Assembly: GCA_029961685.1 (NCBI GenBank)
Contig: JARWKL010000006.1
Coordinates: 7,446,748-7,510,747 of the forward strand
Direction of reading: 5' to 3'
DNA length: 64,000 nt
From: Aristolochia californica
Taxonomy: Eukaryota > Streptophyta > Magnoliopsida > Piperales > Aristolochiaceae
The notes under the pieces were generated by a model. That model made no database searches. It saw only the letters and a list, made by a program, of their open reading frames with translations, and was not told the origin of the DNA. Positions 1 through 10,368 of the stretch are shown here, in pieces; position 1 is the stretch's first letter; the number at the start of each line of letters is the position of its first letter. Position numbers and translations under genes: made by a program.

Positions 1-180
1 TCTTGAGTGTCACTTGCTTGGCAATCTAACGTGCAGTCAAGAAAGCCCATATTAATTCTCTTCCTAAAGTTTTCTCAACTTAAGTAAAAGTTCTCTCCTT
101 TGATGTGTCCTCATTTCTGACGCTCTAACACTAGTGACTTCTTCCTCTAATTAAATTCTTTGGAAAGATGTAAGAAAACA
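1..180. other. unassigned flank left of Cop-1
   Basis: I see no coding frame or repeat here. The last bases, AAACA at 176-180, are the probable left target-site copy of the Cop-1 insertion; the right copy reads ATACA. Confidence 0.4.
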
Positions 181-576
181 TGTTAGCCTATCATGAATTT
201 CTAAATAACAGTATGAATTTCCTTGAATAAGAATTAAACGAAAGTCCAAAAATCTTATCTCTATCCATTTGATCAAATTCCATAAACTTCACCGGAGTTC
301 TCTGTGTCTGGCTCTTTCGCTCTCTGATCACTCTCTGTGATGGTGTAAACTGAAGGTTTGTATGAGTGAACGAGATTGGGGACCAAACCTCTATTTATAA
401 GCCAAGCTCCCATCAAGCTTTATCGGCTTCTGTAACTGTCGATGGGAGGACGTGGGTCTTAAACCTCCATGGACGTGGGAACATGGTCTTCCGAAATGGC
501 ATCACGTTCTCAATGAAAGACGTTGGCCCATTGCTTCCAAAACTAAAAAAAGTTGGACCAACATCTGTAGTTAACA
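181..576 (-). repeat. Cop-1 3' LTR
   Basis: This copy is clearly alignable over its whole length with 5632-6026 and has the same TGTTA...TAACA ends. Scattered substitutions indicate an old insertion. A short open frame at 366-602 lies wholly inside it and is not a gene. Confidence 0.93.
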
Positions 577-588
577 TTCTCCCACTTG
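577..588 (-). other. Cop-1 polypurine tract
   Basis: Read on the minus strand, the purine-rich run AAGTGGGAGAA directly precedes the 3' LTR. This is the expected site of plus-strand DNA priming. Confidence 0.75.
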
Positions 589-855
589 GTCCATACTTCT
601 AGTGTAATCTGAATCCCATCGATAATCTGAATTTAAGTCATAAATACATGAATCATGGCGATAAGTCCTCTGATAATGAGTATTACCTTCCATGTATTAC
701 AATGTATTTATTTCTTATACTTTATGAATAAACCCTATGTTTATTCTTGGTCCAACACAGATGATTTTCTCAAAATTAAAGTGCACATAAATATGAGAAA
801 AACATCACAATAATTAAGGATTTCACTAAAATAACATTGTTCACACAATGAAAAA

Positions 856-1542
856 TTACATAATGGAACCAAGTCCTATATTCACAACATGATCCTTGAA
901 TTTAAACGGTGGCATGCCCTTAGTCAAAGGATAAGTTATCATTAATTTAGTGCTTATGTGCTCTATGACCACTTTCTTTTCTTGAATACGTTCTCTTATG
1001 GCCAAATACTTTATGTCGATGTGTTTACTTCGACTTCCACTATTGTTATTCTTGGCCATAAAAATAGCAGGTGAATTGTCACAATACGTTGTCAATGGCC
1101 TAGAGATAGAATCCATAATTCTAAGCCCAGAAATGAAACTCTTAAGCCATACACCATGTGAAGTAGCCTCAAAACAGGAAACTAACTCAGCTTCCATAGT
1201 CGACGTGGCAATCACAGTTTGTTTGGCACTCCTCCATGATATTGCTCCACTGGCCATCAAGAAAATGTATCCTGATGTTGATTTGTGGGAATCAATACAA
1301 CCAGCAAAGTCAGAATCTGAGTAACTAATGATTTCTAGATTGTCTGTCCATCTATACATCAACATGTAGTCTTTGGTTCCTTGAAGGTACCTCATTACTT
1401 TCTTTGTAGCTCTCCACTGGTCAAACCCGGGATTACTCTGATATCGCCCCAACATTCTAACAGCAAATGCAATATCAGGTCTTGTGCAGACTTGAACATA
1501 CATCAGACTTCTGACAGCAAAAGCATATGGAATGTCTTTCAT
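856..1542 (-). pseudogene. Cop-1 RNase H domain
   Basis: This 228-codon frame carries the C-terminal part of a copia polyprotein. The junction to reverse transcriptase (SLMYVQVCTRPDIAFAV) is followed by RNase H with SDSDFAGC, KSTSGY, ATSTMEAEL and YCDNSPAI, and ends near DPLTKG-like residues (YPLTKG). RNase H removes the RNA template during cDNA synthesis. The upstream reverse transcriptase lies in other frames, so this is a decayed fragment, although the stretch itself has no internal stop. The methionine at 1542 is internal to the polyprotein and not a start. Confidence 0.92.
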
Positions 1543-2388
1543 TTGTTCCCTTTAAAATTCGTTCTTCGGGCATTGGTTCAAATTGAACCTATCACCCTTC
1601 ACAATGGGAGCTACACTTGGTGAACAATCCTTCATCCGAAATCTCTTTAACACTTTATTAATACAGGTTTCCTGAGACAGACCTAAGATACCTCAAAATC
1701 TGTCTCTATGAATCTTACTGTCAATGACATAAGATGCCTCACCCATATCCTTCATATCGAAATTGTTTCACCTCGTGTAGAAAACCTTCATCATTGGTTG
1801 CTAGCAAAATGTCATCCACATATAAAACAAGAAAATAAATTTTACTCCTATTGACCTTCTAGTATATACATTGATCCATAATGTTTTCTACAAAATCGAA
1901 TGAATAAATTACATTATGGAATTTCAAATACATTCGTGGGATGCTTGTTTTAATCCATATATTGACTTTTTTAGCTTGCAAATAGATTGCTCACCATCAC
2001 TAGAGGGGAATCCTTCAGGTTGTTTCATGTAAATTTCCTCCTCTAAATCTCCATTGAGAAATGTCATTTTCACATCCATTTGTTGCAACTCTAAGTCAAA
2101 ATGGGTTACTAATGCCAAAATAATGCGCAAGAAATCTTTCTTAGATACAGGAGAAAAAATTTCCACGTAATCGATTCCTTCTTTCTTGGTGAATCCCTTA
2201 GCAATGAGTTTTGCCTTGTATCGCTCAATGTTGTCTAATGAGTCTTTCTTTGTTTTAAGGACCCATTTACATCCAATGACTTTAAATCCAGTAGGCAACT
2301 CAACAAGATCCCATACTCCGTTACTCTTCTTAGAATTCATCTCTTCCTTCATGGCATTGTACCATAATTCTGATTCTTTGCAACTCAT
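1543..2388 (-). pseudogene. Cop-1 reverse transcriptase, frameshifted
   Basis: The open part (1924-2388) reads WYNAMKEEMNS, GCKWVLKTKKD, AKLIAKGFTKKEGIDY and PVSKKDFLRIILALV, the amino half of copia reverse transcriptase. The catalytic LYVDDILLA motif is still legible at about 1800-1832 on the minus strand, but in a different frame and among stops. The palm domain is therefore split by at least two frameshifts and the enzyme is dead. In a live element it would copy element RNA into cDNA inside virus-like particles. Confidence 0.9.
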
Positions 2389-2436
2389 GGCTTCTGAAAA
2401 ATACTTGGGATGATTTACAGCTCCAATGTCAGATTC

Positions 2437-3048
2437 TTACAGATACACAATATAATCATCAGGAATTGCTGATCTCCTTAGTCTAGTAGATCTTCTTAAT
2501 GTTGAGCCATCATATTCCTGAGAAGTATGTGGTTCAACTAGTTGTTCAAAAGTGTTTGGCAACTCTTGAACTACCTGATCTACTGGAATGTTGTCAGCAT
2601 TTTGTGAAACTTCAATGAGTGGTTGTTCAACACTAGTTTGAACTGGAGGGGTGTTGTAAACTATAACCAATCTTTCACTTGAGGTAGAAGACTGAAATTC
2701 TGAATGATCCTTCTCAGGAACTATGTTCCGAGTTGGATTACTTTCACTAATCAAGTCATTTTCAAGAAACTTTTCATTTCTTGATTCCACAATCCTAGTG
2801 TTGTGAGATGGACAATAAAATTTGTAACCTTTGGAACTTTCTGCATATCCAATGAAATACCCACTAATGGTCCTTGGGTCCAGCTTCTTCTCTTATGGAT
2901 TATAAATTCTCACTTCTGACGGGCATCCCCAAACGTGCATATGTCGCAAATTTGGTTTCCAACCTTTCCTTAATTCAAATGGCGTTTTAGGAACAACCTT
3001 GGTTGGAACTCGGTTTAATATATACACTACCGTCTTAAGTGCTTCAGC
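2437..3048 (-). pseudogene. Cop-1 integrase C-terminus and linker
   Basis: The minus strand encodes the typical copia integrase tail, with SGYFIGYAESSKGYKFYCPS followed by an acidic, serine-rich linker and RRSTRLRRSAIPDDYIVYL. That last motif normally stands just before reverse transcriptase. A stop at the 5' side of this stretch separates it from the integrase core. Confidence 0.85.
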
Positions 3049-3576
3049 TCACAAGGATCTAGGAAGATTGGAGCTGCTAAGCATACTCCACACGATGTCT
3101 AATAATGTTCGGTTTCTTCTTTCTGCTACACCATTTTGGTCCAGAGAACCATGCATGGTATATTGGGCAACAATCCCATGGTCTTGAAGAAACATTGCAA
3201 ATGCCCCAGATGCTTGTCCATTCTCTATGTATCTACCATAGTATTCTCCACTGCTATCTGATCTCATGATCTTAATTTTCTTACCACATTGTGTCTCTAC
3301 TTCGGCCTTAAAGATCTCAAAGACATCTAATGTTTCATGCTTGTTAGAAAGCATGTAGAGATATATGTATCGTGAGTAATCATCTATAAAAGAGATGAAG
3401 TATTTCTGACCATGTGAGTCCATGTTCGGACTACATATATCAGTATGTATGATCTCTAATATGGCTGAACTCCTATTGGCACCTTTCTTTGACTTGTTAG
3501 TCTGCTTTCCCTTAATGTAGTCTACACAAGTCTCAAAAGCAGTAAAATCCAGAGTATTAAGTACCCCTTCCTTTAC
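3049..3576 (-). pseudogene. Cop-1 integrase core with pre-integrase remnant
   Basis: The open frame 3049-3423 shows the DDE integrase region: YFISFIDDYSRYIYLYML, KIKIMRSDSSGEYYG and GVAERRNRTLLD. Upstream to 3576 the frame still reads FETCVDYIKGKQTNKSKKG and IIHTDICSP, the end of the GAG-pre-integrase segment. The frame then joins the gag end directly, so zinc knuckle, protease and the HHCC zinc-binding region are missing. A deletion of several hundred bases is the simplest explanation. Confidence 0.9.
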
Positions 3577-4155
3577 TTATCTCTTACCCTTCCCTTTCAG
3601 TTTGGCATGTTGTTTTCCCTTTCTATGCGTTGCCAGCATGACACTTTCTCCTTGTTTCATCACCAGTCTCCCTTCTTCTTGAATACACATGGTCAAAAAT
3701 TCATTAATTGAGCATTTATCCTTATGTGTGTTGTAGGATATTTTGAAGGTTCCATATTGGTGCGGAAGGGTATTAAGGATGTAGTGTACTAGGAAAAATT
3801 CTGACATATCAACCTTTAGTTTCTTCAATTGTGCCGCAATATCCCTCATTTGCATGATGTGTTCGCACACACCTCGTATACTGGTGAGCCGAAGGGATGA
3901 CAGTTTCATAATTAGGGTATTTGCTAGAGTCTTGTCTGAAGTGACAAATTGCTCATCAATGGCTTTTAGCAAGTCTTTGACTTTTTCATGTTGGTCGACG
4001 GAACCACGAATACCAGCAGAAATTCTCGTCTTAATGAACATCATGCTGAGGCGATTAGATCGCTCCCATTGTTCGTAAAGCGCAATTTCAGCTGAAGTGC
4101 TGGTCTTCGTTATTGCTGGTGGTTCGTCTTTCCTAATAGCATAGTCAATATCCAT
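3577..4155 (-). pseudogene. Cop-1 gag (UBN2-like capsid)
   Basis: A 192-codon frame from MDIDYAIRKDEPPAITK to KGKGKR matches the N-terminal copia gag region. It contains ALYEQWERSNRLSMMFIKTRI, LANTLIMKLSSLRL and FLVHYILNTLPHQYGTFKISY. Gag packages element RNA. The usual CCHC knuckle that would follow is absent. The frame has no stops, so this part is better preserved than pol. Confidence 0.9.
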
Positions 4156-5617
4156 CCACCCTAAATGAAGAAGAATTTTCTCCTTCCATACCTTATAGTT
4201 ATCTCCCTTAAGTCAGGGATTTCACAACGAATATCAAAGAAATTGACAGGTTGTAGAACGGCATAAAATTACAAATGACATGCTTATGTTAAAACTGAGG
4301 CTTGAATCAATATCATGCTTTACCAATGCAAATCATGCTTAAAAATGGAATCTATTGACATAAAAAAATGCATGTGGGCTAAAATTTTTAATTCAAACAG
4401 ATTCATTATTCTTTATGATTAAACTTTATGATAAAACTATCAAATTATTTATGAAGTCATAATTCCTATGGGTAAATTATGAATAATTTGATATTTTATC
4501 CTAACTAATAAACTCAAATATAATAAAAATTCATGTGGGATAAAATTTATTATATTAAGTCAAATTAGTTACAATTAATGTCTAAACTATAATTTATGTG
4601 ATCCTAATCATAGTATATAATTTTTTATGCAATTAAAGATGATGTGGCTACTCTCTAATTAATAAAAAAATATGGATCACAAGACATTAAATCACATAAG
4701 GTGAAATTTTTCATGAGAATATATAAATTGCATAAATTTAACCAACACTAACAAGTAAGCATGATGCACAAATATTCTCATAATATATGCATAATTATAA
4801 AACTATAATATTATGCATAACATTAGTTTTATGCATTTAACTATATGTCAAAAATGCATAAAAAATATTACTAAAAATACATATCTATATTTCATCAAAT
4901 AAAACGCAGACGGCCAGTGGCCGGATAGTCATTGGTCCTGAATTCACCGACAATGAACGGGTTCAAATCCCACTGGCGCAAAAATTTAGTTTTGAGAACT
5001 GAGTCGACGCGGTCCTCTTTGGGCGATTCTCCTCAGCGATTCGGAACGGTGAGCCAACTCAAACCGACCGAGTCAACCCGAACCTTTTTTTTTAATTTAT
5101 TTATTTACGCCGAGTCTCCCTGGCTTGCAACTCGTCTGCCGAGTTGGAACGGCTAGTTGACTTAGCACTTATTTACTAATAACCCTTATAACTTTAATTT
5201 TTATTTTTTCAGCGTGGGAAGTCATCTTAAACCTCCAACCACGTGCAGAAAAATTGTCCATCGGTGTTCCTAAACACCATCGACGCCAGCAAAACTGTCA
5301 GAAAGGTCGTTGGCGTTGGCTCCGACATGTGACGGCGACGCCAGAGAGCCGCGGACTATCTCCCCGGGAAGCTCACAAAGACCTTACGGTGAGCAGTTAG
5401 TGGCGTTGTGTTGTACATTGTCAACGCCGACAAACTGTGCGGAATGAGCGCCGGCGCCGGTGTCATGCTCCGACGCTAGTTGTCGCCGATGCGAGAGCCC
5501 ACACTCCCTCATGCAGAGAGAACATAAGTTGTTTTAAAAAATAGAGAGCTCACATAACTAAAATAGAGAGTTTAAACTCAAAGCTCCAATGGAACCAATA
5601 GTAAGGATCAGAGGTCT
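4156..5617 (-). other. Cop-1 untranslated leader
   Basis: About 1.46 kb separates gag from the primer site, long for a copia leader. The left half is very AT-rich and the right half (about 4900-5520) is GC-richer. I find no domain. GGTTCAAATCCC near 4959 resembles a tRNA T-arm, but no tRNA can be folded around it. Confidence 0.6.
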
Positions 5618-5630
5618 GCTCTGATACCAA
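5618..5630 (-). other. Cop-1 primer-binding site (tRNA-iMet)
   Basis: On the minus strand it reads TTGGTATCAGAGC, complementary to the 3' end of plant initiator tRNA-Met, one base from the 5' LTR. It fixes the element's orientation. Confidence 0.93.
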
Positions 5631-5631
5631 C

Positions 5632-6026
5632 TGTTAGCCTATATGAATTTCTAAATAACAGTATGAAATTCATTGAATAAGAATTAAACGGAAGTCCAAA
5701 ACTCTTACCTCTATCCATTTGATCAAATTCCATAAACTTCACCGGAGTTCTCTGCATCTGGCTCTTCCACTACCTGATCAATCTCTGTGATGGTGTAAAT
5801 TGAAGGTTTGTACGAGTGAACGAGATTGGGGACCAAACCTCTATTTATAAGCAAAAGTCCCATCTAGCTTATCGTCTTCTGTAACTACCGATGGGAGGAT
5901 GTGAGTCTTAAACCTCCATGGATGTGGGAACGTGGTATTCCGAAACGGCACCACGTTCTCCATGAAAGACGTTGGCCCATTGCTTCCGAAACTGATAGGA
6001 AGTTGGACCAACTTCTGTAGTTAACA
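5632..6026 (-). repeat. Cop-1 5' LTR
   Basis: Full partner of 181-576 with the same ends. In a live copy it would hold the promoter for the minus-strand transcript. Confidence 0.92.
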
Positions 6027-7636
6027 ATACATTCCAAGTAATGAAACTTTAAATTCAAATTAACATCTTTCATATCTTTGTATCATCCAACTATTGTTCG
6101 TAGAACTCAGTTCGTGCATATCCGGACAGTTGCCAAGTGTCCGTCTTTCCCAAAAGATAAACATTAAATGTAAGAGCTAATTGGATTTGCGAATTTGTAA
6201 AGTTGGATTATGATCCTTCGATTTTCCAAATGTACAAACCCATATATTGGAGGAACCAGTTTCACCAAAGCCTATTTCCTGCATCAATCGCTGTCGGTGT
6301 TTTGTACATCCATTTCTGGGAAACTTTTACAGACCCCCATCTTAATCACCATAAAAACTGCTACAGATTCAGCGGAATATAGCTGCGAACTTCCTCAGTT
6401 TATATAAACAGCAGTTGATTTTGTCACTCAACCGCGCTTACAGAAATGACTTTTACCTAGAAACTGAAAGAGATTATATATTATACATTAAAAAGTCCAA
6501 AACAACTTCATTGATTCGATCAGTTCGATGTAGGGAAATCCACATGAAGATTGCTTCCGCAACTTCGCGTAGCTTTGTGTGTTAGTCCCTTTTGGGACCT
6601 TCGCTTTGGGCAAGAGAACCTTATCAAGTTCACATATCGGGGGATTTACTTGCCGTTCTGGAATTCATAACCTTACTTGACCGCAGGAAAGCGTGATATT
6701 TACTGCCAAGAGTTACGTTTGGGAAAAACCTTACTAATTGCGAGATGCAGTTCACTCGTCAGATGTGAAACATGGGAAGAAAAAACAACACAGGAATGAG
6801 ACATTTGAAAGGGCTTGGTTCGAGTAAAAATGCCACAGCTTTAAGCCATTAAAATCTTCAAGCAAAGATACGTGGGATGCAGCCACTGGCACAGGTAAGC
6901 AATGACACGGGTCTCTCTGGTTAGGTTTGCAATGGGTTGACTATTATCGATCATCAATGGTTGACATTTGGCTTCTGGGATCACAGTTATCCACATTCTT
7001 TCATTAGTTAGATCTAGATTCATCATCGAATTTCCTCTTGTTGTTATGGGTAAGAAGAGCAGAAGAACGGTTCACACAATCCGTTTCCACTTTGAGCTGA
7101 TGGTCGGTCTGGTGTCAGGAAATCCATTGAAGCTAAGAAAAAAGAGAAAACGATGAAACTGCAAGAATCTTTTGAAGTCTAAGGTTCTCCTTGAAGGAAA
7201 CCAAGTTGAAGAAGGAAGCCATAAAAAAAAGAAATGAGGTGGGACAGTTCCGGGTTTGGTATTTGTTGAATAGATTTACAAGGGGTTTGTTAAAAGGAAG
7301 ACGCTTGTAAAATTGATCAAATGAGGTAAGGAAAGAAGAAAAACACAAAGCAAACGCACCCTTTTTAACTCCTCATTTGACCTAAAGAAGGGTCTGATGT
7401 CACTGTATACGCGGGTGGAGAAAATACCTGGAGGAAACCCCTGCTGGACCGAACCCTGCTAGTTTTATCAACCAAATCAATTGTTTAGTAGATAACCTTT
7501 TGGACTATTTGAGGATCCCTTGCTGACAATGGCGTGGATAGTTGAGGAAAGCATGCAATCTTTCTCCTCTCAGCAGGGCAATGATTCCCACAAGGATTCT
7601 CGTTGAAAATGTCCATCCATCTAGGAGACCAAATTC
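6027..7636. other. intergenic, nothing recognised
   Basis: Low-copy-looking sequence. Short frames at 6841-7026 (minus) and 6968-7156 (plus) overlap on opposite strands and resemble no family I know. I cannot support a gene. Confidence 0.4.
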
Positions 7637-7718
7637 TTTTATCCACTTAATTAGTTCTTATAATTTATTATGGTTATTTTTATCCACTTAATTAGTTCTT
7701 ATAATTTATTATGGTCTT
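7637..7718. repeat. 41-bp tandem duplication
   Basis: Two copies start at 7637 and 7678; both read TTTTATCCACTTAATTAGTT and onward, almost identical over 38 bases. A local slippage or double-strand-break repair duplication fits. Confidence 0.9.
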
Positions 7719-7788
7719 GTTTTTATCCATTATGAAGATTGTTCATGGACTGTTGAACTCGATCGATTTGAACTTTGAGACAGTTACC

Positions 7789-7972
7789 AGGGTCTGTTTG
7801 AAACCCTATGGAAAAGTTAAAAATAAGAATTTGACCTTTATTATTCCAAAAAATAGTTAGTAAAAAGGATAATTTTATAATTATCTAATTTTTACTGATT
7901 ATATTTGGGAATGATAATGGTCAAATTCTCATTTTCTTTTCTTTCCTTTTTCAGGGATTCCAAACAGACCCT
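7789..7972. mobile_element. MITE-like element with GGGTCTGTTTG terminal inverted repeats
   Basis: The left end AGGGTCTGTTTGAAACCCT is mirrored at the right end by the complement AGGGATTCCAAACAGACCCT. Subterminal GGTCAAATT and AATTTGACC are also inverted. It is 184 bp, AT-rich and non-coding. GGGTCTGTTTGG ends are common in plant hAT-like MITEs. I do not see a convincing target duplication. Confidence 0.75.
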
Positions 7973-8826
7973 AATGTGTGTCATGCTGAGTCTATTGTTG
8001 AAATTTGAGTTATGTTATTCTCCCTTGGTTTAACGATGAAACAAACAGCTCCCTTTCCGTCTAGACTTACTTATATAAAGAGACTTCAACTTAAAAATTT
8101 TACTCTCTCAACGGTGGTTATTTTTAAAGAAATCGGAAAAGGTGATAACAAAATTGTTTTTATTTGATTTCGGGGAAACGGGTCCCTTAGGAGGATCTCA
8201 ACCTAAACCGGATGGTAGATACATGAAGGATCTCAGCATTCCTCCCACAATGTTCGGTAGACTTTTGAGCCTGAATGATCTAGGGCTTCTTCTTTTTTTA
8301 TTCATTTATACTAAGAAAAAAAAGGATACATGAAGGAGAAGATATCAACTGTAAACGAAATCAAGAAATTATGGAAGTTATGAGACAAAGTCTAACCAAC
8401 CCCTATCAGCTTTCAAGTTTAATGTCCCAGTTTCATTAATTTTATTCTTGCACGATGGCCCCCATAGATTAACATTTACTACCTTTTTTATTCTTTAATT
8501 ATTGATAAAAATCAATTAAGGTTTTAAATTGCATGGTCAGGGATCTGGACTGCCATTATTTTACAGGTTTGGTGCGGGGGGGTGAACAGTAGCATGAGAT
8601 TACAAATCCCAATTGACGTTAGAAGATTTAAAACTGTAGAATCAAGAACGTTTTTTGACGTCTCTTCTAATCAAATATTGCCATGATAATGACGACTGCC
8701 AGTGACCACCCTTTTTCTATCATAAGCTTGATGCAGCTACTGTATTCCGATTAGGTTTTTCATGCTTTATATAACAAAGCATATATTATATTTAGAGAGA
8801 AACCCAGTCTCTGACTGCCTCACTTG

Positions 8827-8848
8827 GAGAGAGAGAGAGAGAGAGAGG
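8827..8848. repeat. GA microsatellite
   Basis: About eleven GA units in tandem. Confidence 0.9.
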
Positions 8849-9155
8849 AAAACATAAGAATATCACAAAACTTGACTTACTATTGACGTGTTTGATGACA
8901 TGTTTATGAGGATCTTTCCATTACTTGCTCTTACTCCAGTTTTGTTTTATTATAGAAAACCCTGAGAGTTTTTCAGCTACATCTTAGGGGCTGTTTCTGC
9001 CCTCATGGGAAAACAAAATAACGGGAAAATTATTTTTTCTTAGATTAATCTTTTCATTGAAAAATTTTAAATTAAAATTTTATTTTTATAAATAATAAAA
9101 ATAAAGTTAAAAAAGAGGAAATTTAGTGTGTGTTTTTTTTTGTTATTTTTCCTAT

Positions 9156-9182
9156 AGTTTCCTATTGGACCAATAGGAAACT
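9156..9182. repeat. perfect 27-bp palindrome
   Basis: GTTTCCTATTGG is followed after one base by its exact complement, with one extra pair outside it. It could extrude a hairpin with a 13-bp stem. Confidence 0.85.
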
Positions 9183-10178
9183 TTTTTTAATATTTCTTAA
9201 AGCCAAGAGGAATCGAGAAGAATTAAGAAGAAAATTTTTTTATCCCAAAAAATGACACTAACTGAAAATTTTTATTATGATATTTTTTCTACACTTTGGT
9301 ATTGGTACAAATTCACTCTTAAAACGGAATCAAAGTGTTTATTTATGTAGAATCTTTAAAGTTGGGTCCAAAGCCTATGATGATGGAAAACCTTACACAA
9401 CACAGCTAAAATCAATTTACCTAGAAATTTAAAAGGTAAATCAAGTCAATGGACACGATTTATTCTAATTAAGACCCATCAACTCGAATTTTTCCTTTGG
9501 GAAAAAAAATCATATCTTTTCGAAGTAATTAATGAAAATGAAAGAACCGAGCCACTTGCCATGGCCTTTGACAATGTGTATGTCTGGGTGTTTTTGGGTC
9601 CCACAAAAGACTGCCAGACTTTTGCGTGTCTTCCACCATGTAATAACTAAGAAATGCAACGAAAATATGTTCCACCTTTCTTCTTCTTCTGCCTTTCCAC
9701 TGCAAATTCAAACCTTTTGACCCTGTAACTTCTTGCCATGTGGCAAAACTCGACCTAATTTGGTTCTACTCGTCTCTGCCGTGTCTATCCTCGACCTAAA
9801 CGTCCCTTGGCAAAGCTTCGTTTTCTTGTTCAAGAAGGGAAACCGTTTAATGCAGATAGTCACCAAAACCCCTAATCCACGAAATTATAATCGTTAAGAC
9901 TTGTCATTACGATTATCGGCTCAAATAGTGTATATGGGCATTCAGAAATCCAAATGCAGTTTCAGATTTTAATGGTGATAGTACTTCTCTTGCTGAAATT
10001 CAAATGTAGTTTGAAAGGACTGTAAAGTTTCTGTTTAATTATAGTAATGAAAATGTATATAGTATTGAAGATGAGTAAAGTAGAGAAAGTATGGATGATC
10101 TTAATTAAAATAATTGGACAGAGGGAGAAGAGAAATGCGTATCCCGTACACAAACTATCCTTATCTAACTCTCAGCCA

Positions 10179-10368
10179 CTATAAGAACTCGTGAAGCTCG
10201 ACTGTTTTTTCCGAGCGGATTCTTGCTTCCTTCTATCCAGATCCTCAGTGTTATTACAGCTTTTCGGCCATTAAGGTCCGTCCCGGGAAAGCTAAGTTAA
10301 AGAAAATCATCTGTTCGCTTTTGGAGAGTTTTTCAGTCGCTTAATCTGTGTATCGTTTTGTAGGAATA
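10179..10368 (+). promoter_or_regulatory. probable MYB core promoter and 5' leader
   Basis: A weak TATA-like CTATAAG at 10179-10185 lies about 185 bases before the chosen start codon, a normal distance for a plant gene. The assignment rests on position and motif only. Confidence 0.35.

Larger units (their letters stand above)
181..6026 (-). mobile_element. Cop-1, complete but inactive Ty1/copia LTR retrotransposon
   Basis: Two LTRs of about 395 bp (181-576 and 5632-6026) begin TGTTAG on the plus strand and end TTAACA. They enclose a minus-strand internal region with gag, integrase, reverse transcriptase and RNase H in copia order. A tRNA-iMet primer site adjoins the right (5') LTR and a purine run adjoins the left (3') LTR. 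The flanking pentamers AAACA and ATACA match at four of five positions, as expected for an aged target duplication. The frames are broken in several places. The zinc knuckle and protease are absent between gag and the integrase leader, so the element cannot encode a full polyprotein. Confidence 0.93.
7973..10178. other. intergenic, upstream of the MYB gene
   Basis: No gene is supported. It holds a GA microsatellite (8827-8848) and a perfect palindrome (9156-9182). Some motifs near 8990 (AGGGGCTGTTT) resemble a MITE end, but no mirrored partner is clear. Confidence 0.5.

Noticed and set aside
366..602. 78-codon frame
   Set aside because: It lies within and just beyond the Cop-1 LTR; the matching place in the other LTR is not open in the same way.
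998..1324. 108-codon plus-strand frame
   Set aside because: It is the antisense of the Cop-1 RNase H.
4950..4985. tRNA-like T-arm GGTTCAAATCCC
   Set aside because: No acceptor, D or anticodon arms can be matched upstream, so it is not a tRNA gene.
7637..7718. Possible CRISPR-like direct repeat
   Set aside because: Only two adjoining copies without spacers, in a plant genome.
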